Under the pieces are notes generated by a model. The model did no database searches. It saw nothing but the letters and a program-made list of their open reading frames with translations, and had not been told where the DNA came from. A stretch of DNA of 36,473 bases, from NCBI GenBank assembly GCA_039807445.1, contig JBDHRG010000016.1, forward strand, positions 1 to 36,473. Reading direction: 5' to 3'. Each line of letters opens with the position of its first letter. Positions within the stretch are counted from its first letter, which is position 1. A program made the translations under genes and the position numbers. Origin of the DNA: JBDHRG01 sp039807445. Its GTDB lineage: Bacteria > Pseudomonadota > Gammaproteobacteria > Competibacterales > Competibacteraceae. Shown here one piece after another: positions 30,656 to 36,473 of the stretch.

Positions 30656-31596
30656 CGGCGGGTCTCCGCCCAGGCCTCGAGGGCCAGCTCGAGGTCGTCC
30701 CAGGCCTTGCGCTTCTCGAGCGGCGAGCGCAGCAGGTAGGCCGGGTGGTAGGTGACCACCAGCGGAATCTGGCGCGGCCCGAACCGGTGCACGCGCCCGC
30801 GCAGCTTGCCGACCGGCGCATCCGAGCCGAGCAGGCGCTGCGCGGCGATGCGCCCGACCACGAGCACGATGTCGGGCTCGACCAGCGCCAGCTGGCGGTC
30901 GAGGAAGGGTTCGCAGGCGGCCATCTCCTCGGGCTTCGGATCGCGGTTGTTCGGCGGGCGGCACTTGATGACGTTGGCGATGAACACCTCGGCGCGCTCG
31001 AAGCCGATCGCCTTCAGCATCAGGTTCAGCAGTTGCCCGGCCTGGCCGACGAAGGGCTCGCCCTGGCGGTCTTCCTCGGCGCCCGGGGCTTCGCCGACGA
31101 TCATCCAGCGCGCCTTGCGGTCGCCGACGCCGAACGCGGTCTGCGTGCGCGTCTGGCACAGCCCGCAGGTGCGGCAGCCCGAAACTTCGCGCGCGAGCGC
31201 ATCCCAGTCCATGCACGCGATGCGCGCCGCGCGCTCGTCGACCGGTGGCGCAGGCGGTGCCTGCGGCGCCTCTGACGAGAAGACGTCGTCGTCGACCGCC
31301 GCCGGCAGCCAGGTGTCGGTTTCGTCGAGCGGCGGCAGCTCGGCGAAGGGGTCATCGTCGGAGGCGGCGGCCGATTCCGGCGCGGGCGGCACGCCGACGT
31401 GCGGCGAGGGCTCGACGAACGCCGCGGCGGCGGACGAGTCGGGCTCGGACGGGCCGGCGACCGGCGCCTCGACCGGCCCCGCGGCGAGTCCGACCGGGGC
31501 CGGCCCGGCGGCGTCGGACACCCCGGGCAGCGGCGTGCGCCGCTGCCACAGCGGGATGCCCATCGCCTCGAGATACCGCCGCTGCAGCTCGCTCAT
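30652..31596 (-). CDS. family 4 uracil-DNA glycosylase with long acidic N-terminal region
   Basis: A 314-residue base-excision repair enzyme that removes uracil from DNA. The catalytic domain starts near 125: C141 and C144 (SGCRTCGLC), the active-site VGEAPGAEEDRQGEPFVGQA, the Fe-S ligands C212 (KCRPPNNR) and C228 (ACEPFLDRQ), and the C-terminal VVTYHPAYLLRS. Four cysteines in this pattern mark the 4Fe-4S family 4 enzymes. The first 120 residues are Ala/Pro/Asp/Glu-rich and look disordered, as in several betaproteobacterial members. It is the first gene of the overlapping udg-rimI-cbiD chain. Confidence 0.93.
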   Translation of the reverse strand: MSELQRRYLEAMGIPLWQRRTPLPGVSDAAGPAPVGLAAGPVEAPVAGPSEPDSSAAAAFVEPSPHVGVPPAPESAAASDDDPFAELPPLDETDTWLPAAVDDDVFSSEAPQAPPAPPVDERAARIACMDWDALAREVSGCRTCGLCQTRTQTAFGVGDRKARWMIVGEAPGAEEDRQGEPFVGQAGQLLNLMLKAIGFERAEVFIANVIKCRPPNNRDPKPEEMAACEPFLDRQLALVEPDIVLVVGRIAAQRLLGSDAPVGKLRGRVHRFGPRQIPLVVTYHPAYLLRSPLEKRKAWDDLELALEAWAETRR

Positions 31597-31620
31597 CGCA
31601 GCTCGCTTATCGGGGGGCGA

Positions 31621-33165
<1,545 letters not shown>

Positions 33166-33247
33166 GCCCATGCTCCCGCGCCCGATTCCGGCGCTCTGTC
33201 CCGCTCTGCGTCGCCGCGCCTCTGCGTCATCTTTCCAGGCAACGTCG

Positions 33248-34009
33248 TCAGGCCGTCGGTCCCTCGCCCCCGCGTCGGCGCGCGCGCTGGCGCCAGCGCA
33301 GGATCGCCAGCGTCGGCCCCGATAGCACGTAGGCCAGGAAGCCGCCGAACAGGATCACCGGCGGCTGGGTCGACACCAGCACGAAGCCGAGCATCACCAC
33401 GGTGACGGCGACGAACGGTACCTTGCCCTTCAGATCGATCTTCTTGAAGCTGTGGTACAGGAAGTTGCTGACCATCAGCAAGCCGGCAGCGGTCGTGATC
33501 ACGAACGCTAGCCAGCTGACGCTCGCGCCCTCCCAGCCCTGGTCGACGCCGACCCACACCAGCCCCACCACCGCGGCGCCCGCCGAGGGGCTGGGCAGCC
33601 CCATGAAGTAGCGCTTGTCGGCGCTGCCGACCTGGGTGTTGAAGCGGGCCAGCCGCAGCGCGGCGCCGGCGACGTAGATGAACGCCGCCATCCAGCCGAA
33701 CTTGCCCAGCCCGTCGAGCGCCCACTGGTACATGATCAGCGCCGGCGCGGCGCCGAACGACACCATGTCGGCGAGGCTGTCGTACTGCACGCCGAACTCG
33801 CTCTCGGTGTGCGTCATCCGCGCGACGCGGCCGTCCAGCCCGTCGAGCACCATCGCGACGAAGATCGCCACCGCCGCCGCCTCGAAGCGGCCGTGCAGCG
33901 CGGCGATGATGCCGTAGAAGCCGGCGAACAGCGCGGCAGTGGTGAACAGGTTCGGCAGCAGGTAGATGCCGCGCGGGCGCTTCGGTTGCTCGATGTTGTC
34001 GTTGTCCAC
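33248..34009 (-). CDS. pssA: CDP-diacylglycerol-serine O-phosphatidyltransferase
   Basis: A 253-residue inner-membrane enzyme making phosphatidylserine from CDP-diacylglycerol and serine. The CDP-alcohol phosphotransferase motif D-G-x2-A-R-x8-G-x3-D-x3-D is complete (D59, G60, A63, R64, G73, D77, D81). About seven hydrophobic helices and the conserved RLARFNTQ and FMGLPSPSAGA follow. It starts with GTG at 34009, preceded by GGAAGA. In related genomes ilv genes and psd lie upstream of pssA; here accessory genes occupy that place. Confidence 0.93.
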   Translation of the reverse strand: MDNDNIEQPKRPRGIYLLPNLFTTAALFAGFYGIIAALHGRFEAAAVAIFVAMVLDGLDGRVARMTHTESEFGVQYDSLADMVSFGAAPALIMYQWALDGLGKFGWMAAFIYVAGAALRLARFNTQVGSADKRYFMGLPSPSAGAAVVGLVWVGVDQGWEGASVSWLAFVITTAAGLLMVSNFLYHSFKKIDLKGKVPFVAVTVVMLGFVLVSTQPPVILFGGFLAYVLSGPTLAILRWRQRARRRGGEGPTA

Positions 34010-34146
34010 GATGTCTTCCGGATGCCGGCGCGCCGCGGGCGACGGGCACGCGTCCTCGGCCTGATCGAAAGTCGATTATCACGCCTGCCGCACGCGCCGC
34101 GCCAGCCCGGCGTGCCGCGCCCCGGGGGCCGGGGCGCGGACAAAAA

Positions 34147-34776
34147 TCAGATCAAGCGGTCGGAGGTGACGACTTGGATCCCTGGCTCCGGGTGAATCGC
34201 GGACTCGATCAAAGCACGGGCGATCTGCTGCGCCGGGTTGAGGCACCAGCGCCGCGGCAACACGGGCCCGAACAGCGTCAAGGCGAGGACCAAGGCCCGT
34301 TCGCCCAGGCGGAATTCCTGCCGGTGCCCGCCGATCACACCCGGCCGCACATAGGTCAGCGATGGAAAACCAACACCGGCAAGATCCCGCTCCAGCTCGC
34401 CCTTCACCCGATTGAAGAAGAAGCGCGAGGACACGTTCGCACCGATGGCCGAATTCAGCACATAGGTCGGCGTTCCGTGTTGCCTGGCCAGGCGCGCCAC
34501 GGCGAGCGGGTAGTCGTAGTCCACGCGCCGGAAGGCCTGCCTGGAGCCGACGGCCCGCATGGTGGTTCCGAGCGTGCAGATGACAGCATCCGCCTGCCAC
34601 CAGGGCGCGTCTTCGGGCAGGTTGTCGAAGTCCACGCGCGGCGCCTGGAGCTTGGGATGCGTGGGCAACGCGCGGCGCGCCGGGGCCACCACGCTGCTGA
34701 CGCCTGGATCGGCGAGCGCCAAGTCCAGGACATGGCGCCCGACGAGTCCGGTCGATCCGACAAGGAGTAGCTTCAC
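34147..34776 (-). CDS. NAD(P)-binding atypical short-chain oxidoreductase
   Basis: A 209-residue cytoplasmic Rossmann-fold protein resembling NAD(P)H-binding, HTATIP2/NmrA-like reductases. It begins VKLLLVGSTGLVGRHVLDLA, giving the GxxGxxG dinucleotide loop at the very N-terminus, followed by DAVICTLGTTMRAVGSRQAF, VDYDYPLAVARLARQHGTPT, VLNSAIGANVSSRFFFNRVK and the later YVRPGVIGG. The GTG at 34776 is chosen; the longer reading from 34836 would translate through the terminator hairpin of the upstream gene. Substrate is unknown. Composition is less GC-rich than the leuA-pssA block. Confidence 0.78.
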   Translation of the reverse strand: MKLLLVGSTGLVGRHVLDLALADPGVSSVVAPARRALPTHPKLQAPRVDFDNLPEDAPWWQADAVICTLGTTMRAVGSRQAFRRVDYDYPLAVARLARQHGTPTYVLNSAIGANVSSRFFFNRVKGELERDLAGVGFPSLTYVRPGVIGGHRQEFRLGERALVLALTLFGPVLPRRWCLNPAQQIARALIESAIHPEPGIQVVTSDRLI

Positions 34777-34807
34777 GTCCAGTTTCTCAGTTTCCAGTTC
34801 ATTGGAA

Positions 34808-34838
34808 CCAAAAATGGCACGACCAGGTCGTGCCATTT
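34808..34838 (-). terminator. intrinsic terminator after the VOC gene (possibly bidirectional)
   Basis: AAATGGCACGACC (34812-34824) and GGTCGTGCCATTT (34826-34838) form a near-perfect long stem. On the minus strand it is followed by TTTTGGTT, 3 bases after the VOC stop; on the plus strand it is followed by CTTTTA. It should end the leftward toxin-antitoxin-VOC transcript. Confidence 0.82.
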
Positions 34839-34841
34839 CTT

Positions 34842-35315
34842 TTACTTGGCGAAGAGCTGACCGATATCCTTGAAGGCCTTGAACTCCAGGGCGTTTCCAC
34901 AGGGGTCGAGCAAGAACATGGTTGCTTGTTCGCCGACCTGACCTTTGAAACGGATGTAGGGTTCAATCACGAACTCGGTGTCGAACGACTTCAGGCGTTC
35001 GGCAAGGGCTTCCCACTGCTCCCATTCCAGCACGATGCCGAAATGCGGAACCGGCACGTCATGGCCATCGACCGGGTTGGTATGGGCGTGCTGCTGGGAT
35101 GCCGTCTTCGGGTGCTCGTGAATCACCAGTTGATGACCATAGAAGTTGAAGTCGACCCACTGGGTGCTGGAGCGGCCTTCTTCCAGGCCGAAAACTTCGC
35201 CATAGAAGCGGCGTGTGGCCGCAAGGTCGTACACGGGAATTGCCAGGTGAAAAGGAGAAAGGCTCCTGAAAGGGTCAATTCGCGTCGCCAATGCCTGTCC
35301 CCCCTCGTCAGGCAT
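34842..35315 (-). CDS. VOC-family (glyoxalase/dioxygenase-fold) protein
   Basis: A 157-residue cytoplasmic protein with two beta-alpha-beta modules of the vicinal oxygen chelate fold: PFHLAIPVYDLAATRRFYGE, then VFGLEEGRSSTQWVDFNFYG, and later VPVPHFGIVLEWEQWEALAE and MFLLDPCGNALEFKAF. Possible metal ligands are the His of FHLAIP, the His of PHFGI and the Glu of ALEFK. Members include glyoxalases, dioxygenases and resistance proteins; the substrate is unknown. The ATG at 35315 shares its A-T-G with the stop of the Xre antitoxin (TGATG), so it is the third gene of that operon. A longer reading from 35402 is not supported. Confidence 0.85.
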   Translation of the reverse strand: MPDEGGQALATRIDPFRSLSPFHLAIPVYDLAATRRFYGEVFGLEEGRSSTQWVDFNFYGHQLVIHEHPKTASQQHAHTNPVDGHDVPVPHFGIVLEWEQWEALAERLKSFDTEFVIEPYIRFKGQVGEQATMFLLDPCGNALEFKAFKDIGQLFAK

Positions 35316-35617
35316 CAGATGATGGCCTGCAAGCCCTTGTCGGCGATGACGTTGAGCAGCTTGAGAGCTGGCCCCGTGGGATGGGTTTCGCCTTGCTCCC
35401 ACTTGCGCACAGTCGAGGCCGACGTGTGCAAATGAAGAGCGAACACCGGCTGGCTGAACTTCAAGGCTTCGCGCAGCCGCTTGATGTCGACAGCACTGAA
35501 CTTCCGCACTGGCGGCGGGCAGATCGTGTCGAACTCGCGCATCGTCACCTTGCTGATCGCTCCTGCTTCGTGGAGCGCAGCTAGGTCGCCACGCAGCGAT
35601 TCAATGATCTTGCTCAC
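35315..35617 (-). CDS. Xre/NadS-type antitoxin
   Basis: A 100-residue DNA-binding protein. The N-terminal 45 residues (MSKIIESLRGDLAALHEAGA, TMREFDTICPP) match the NadS/HigA-like lead, and residues 45-95 form the helix-turn-helix (DIKRLREALKFSQPVFALHL, TSASTVRKWEQGETHPTGPA). It should neutralise the toxin encoded directly upstream and repress the operon. GTG at 35617 is chosen because GGAGGTG lies 5 bases upstream; the start lies 17 bases inside the end of the toxin gene. Confidence 0.87.
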   Translation of the reverse strand: MSKIIESLRGDLAALHEAGAISKVTMREFDTICPPPVRKFSAVDIKRLREALKFSQPVFALHLHTSASTVRKWEQGETHPTGPALKLLNVIADKGLQAII

Positions 35618-35981
35618 AATGCACCTCCAATAACACGCCCGACTGCAGCGCCTTCGACAAAGCCTCGACGGACAGCTCCAGGAACACCTTGCCGGCGAAT
35701 TGCAGCGCCTTCTTCTCGTCCTGCGTGATGTTCGCCTTGTCGCTCTTGGGGAACCCATGCAGGAACACGTAGCGGCTACCGATCCGGGCCGACAGCAGCG
35801 TGCGGTAGCCACCGCTCTTGCCGCCGCCGGGGCGGACAACCCGCTTCTTGTAGAGGAAACCGCCCAAGTCCGCGTCAATTAGACCGCTTTCCATCTCCTG
35901 AACCGCCTTGCACAAGGCGACATCAGGCAGCTTTTCGCCCGCTTGCCACCGCGCAAAGTCCTTCCGCTTCAGGATTCCCAT
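35601..35981 (-). CDS. RelE-like toxin of a type II toxin-antitoxin pair
   Basis: A 126-residue protein with the signature of the longer RelE-type toxins: GGFLYKKRVVRPGGGKSGGY, RTLLSARIGSRYVFLHGFPK and SDKANITQDEKKALQFAGKV. These are predicted ribosome-dependent mRNA interferases. ATG 35981 has GAGGG upstream. The antitoxin overlaps its 3' end, so translation is coupled in toxin-first order. It is the second type II pair in the window and is unrelated in sequence to the one at 1949. Confidence 0.85.
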   Translation of the reverse strand: MGILKRKDFARWQAGEKLPDVALCKAVQEMESGLIDADLGGFLYKKRVVRPGGGKSGGYRTLLSARIGSRYVFLHGFPKSDKANITQDEKKALQFAGKVFLELSVEALSKALQSGVLLEVHCEQDH

Positions 35982-35993
35982 CTCGACCCTCTA

Positions 35994-36027
35994 ACTATAC
36001 CCGATACGGGCATGTTTTTTCATGCCC
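35994..36027. promoter_or_regulatory. operator-like palindromes upstream of the second toxin gene
   Basis: Two adjoining inverted repeats precede the toxin start: CCCG-ATA-CGGG (36000-36010) and GGGCATG-TTTTTT-CATGCCC (36008-36027, perfect 7-bp arms). ACTATA (35994-35999; TATAGT on the coding strand) could be a -10 element but would leave almost no leader. Autoregulation by the NadS-type antitoxin is inferred from position. Confidence 0.5.
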
Positions 36028-36045
36028 AAGTTCGATGGACGCCGT

Positions 36046-36336
36046 TCATGCAGTTGCTGCCTCGGCTGGCTCGGTGCGCCTTGCACCCGTGATGGCCTGC
36101 CGCCGGCTGGTCGCCAGCTCGGCCGCATCGCGCACCGGCTTGTCCTCCGTGTGGACGTAGTGCATGAACATCGCCACGGTCTTGTGGCCCGTCAGCGCCA
36201 TGCCTACCTTGGTCGGCACGCCCGAGTTAGCAATGTCGGTCGTCGAACGGTGGCGGATGCCGTGCGTGCCGACGTGCGGCACGCCGGCGGCCTTGAGCAC
36301 CCGGCACCAGCCGCCATAGTGCTCGCCAAAGTTGGC
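36046..36336 (-). pseudogene. C-terminal part of a tyrosine recombinase (phage-type integrase), disrupted
   Basis: About 97 residues of a site-specific recombinase C-terminus: NFGEHYGGWCRVLKAAGVPH, VGTHGIRHRSTTDIANSGVP (H-x-x-R box) and VGMALTGHKTVAMFMHYVHT with the second His box (GHK) and the catalytic Tyr. The N-terminal half and the first catalytic Arg are missing because an IS200/IS605-type end abuts at about 36336. The reading frame continues into the IS to an ATG at 36378, but those residues are not integrase. The gene probably once mobilised the adjacent accessory genes. Confidence 0.75.
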
Positions 36337-36473
36337 ATCCTCCCCCGCCTGAAGACGGGGGATTCCTACGGCGCTCACTCAGGCGTCGAACCTGATCGAG
36401 TCGCTTCGGTGGGTTCCTGCTGCTGGCGGCCTGACCGCACCGCTCACTTCACAGGCGCAACGGGCGTGCCCCG
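36336..36473 (-). mobile_element. IS200/IS605-family right end (extends beyond the window)
   Basis: Between the integrase remnant and the TnpB stop is an end sequence with the subterminal hairpin TCCCCCG-CCTGAAGA-CGGGGGA (36341-36362). This hairpin type (CCGTCTTCAGGCGGGG) is familiar at the right end of IS605/IS1341-like elements, just after tnpB. The exact boundary is estimated at about 36336 from where integrase homology begins. In such elements the right end also encodes the 3' part of the omega RNA that guides TnpB, and the flanking sequence serves as guide. The left end and any tnpA are outside the window. Confidence 0.65.
36379..36473 (-). CDS. tnpB: TnpB C-terminus (RNA-guided nuclease of IS605/IS1341-type element), partial
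   Basis: The last 30 codons and stop of a TnpB gene that continues past base 36473. The translation GHARCACEVSGAVRPPAAGT and then HRSDSIRFDA matches the usual variable tail of IS605-family TnpB proteins (GHA---CE--G--RP-AAGTHRSD). None of the RuvC catalytic residues or the zinc-finger is within the window, so activity cannot be judged. The reading was obtained by direct translation of the minus strand. Confidence 0.6.
   Translation of the reverse strand, partial: GHARCACEVSGAVRPPAAGTHRSDSIRFDA

Noticed and set aside
34115..34139. Terminator between the oxidoreductase gene and pssA
   Set aside because: CCGCGCCCC/GGGGCGCGG forms a 9-bp stem, but the T-rich stretch lies before the stem on the minus strand and A-rich on the plus strand, so it is not an intrinsic terminator in either direction.
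34777..34836. N-terminal extension of the oxidoreductase from ATG 34836
   Set aside because: The extension would be encoded by the terminator hairpin of the VOC gene and precedes the Rossmann start by 20 unconserved residues.

Overview
The window is GC-rich, protein-dense chromosomal DNA, most likely from a betaproteobacterium (Rhodocyclales- or Burkholderiales-like). The pssA-leuA pair, the kynureninase/2-aminobenzoyl-CoA theme, and the typA, pdxH, hrpA and cbiD neighbourhood all fit that group. The taxonomic call is an inference from gene content. No rRNA, tRNA or CRISPR array was seen.

Left part (1-3000): kynureninase and a downstream amino-acid permease (cut by the window edge) run leftward, as expected for tryptophan/kynurenine catabolism to anthranilate. 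A RelE/ParE-Xre toxin-antitoxin pair with a palindromic operator follows. Beyond it lie short broken pieces resembling a 2-aminobenzoyl-CoA monooxygenase/reductase, an enoyl-CoA hydratase and an acyl-CoA dehydrogenase. They look like debris of an anthranilate-degradation cluster that would have used the kynureninase product.

Housekeeping block (3045-11427): the DEAH helicase HrpA, a tandem pair of cold-shock proteins sharing 101 identical bases and ending in a strong terminator, TypA/BipA, a DUF2789 protein, pyridoxamine phosphate oxidase, and a glycine-zipper exported protein. A nested AT-rich inverted repeat of about 103 bp separates the last two.

Tad/Flp pilus locus (11630-26732): a leftward run starts with the Flp prepilin and continues through prepilin peptidase, an AAA+ ATPase, RcpC/CpaB, the RcpA secretin, a small lipoprotein, TadG, two TadE-like minor pilins, TadZ, TadA, TadB, TadC and TadD. 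A NYN-domain protein follows 10 bases after tadD. A lytic transglycosylase faces the other way upstream of flp. Between flp and the peptidase gene are a strong hairpin and a 158-bp MITE-like element with 16-bp inverted ends and 12-bp flanking direct repeats. Heptamer repeats run into the 3' end of the AAA+ gene.

Right part (26794-34009): YihY/BrkB and EamA membrane proteins run rightward. They converge on a tightly overlapping leftward chain udg-rimI-cbiD, followed further upstream by leuA and pssA.

Right edge (34010-36473): lower-GC accessory DNA sits directly upstream of pssA. It carries an NAD(P)-binding oxidoreductase, a VOC protein translationally coupled to a second RelE/Xre pair, and a tyrosine recombinase C-terminus truncated by an IS200/IS605-type element with the tail of a TnpB gene. 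This looks like a small integrated island.

No unmistakably new system was found. The best leads are the decayed anthranilate module, the AAA+ ATPase and NYN protein attached to the tad operon, the MITE inside that operon, the nested palindrome after pdxH, and the TnpB end embedded in an integrase.
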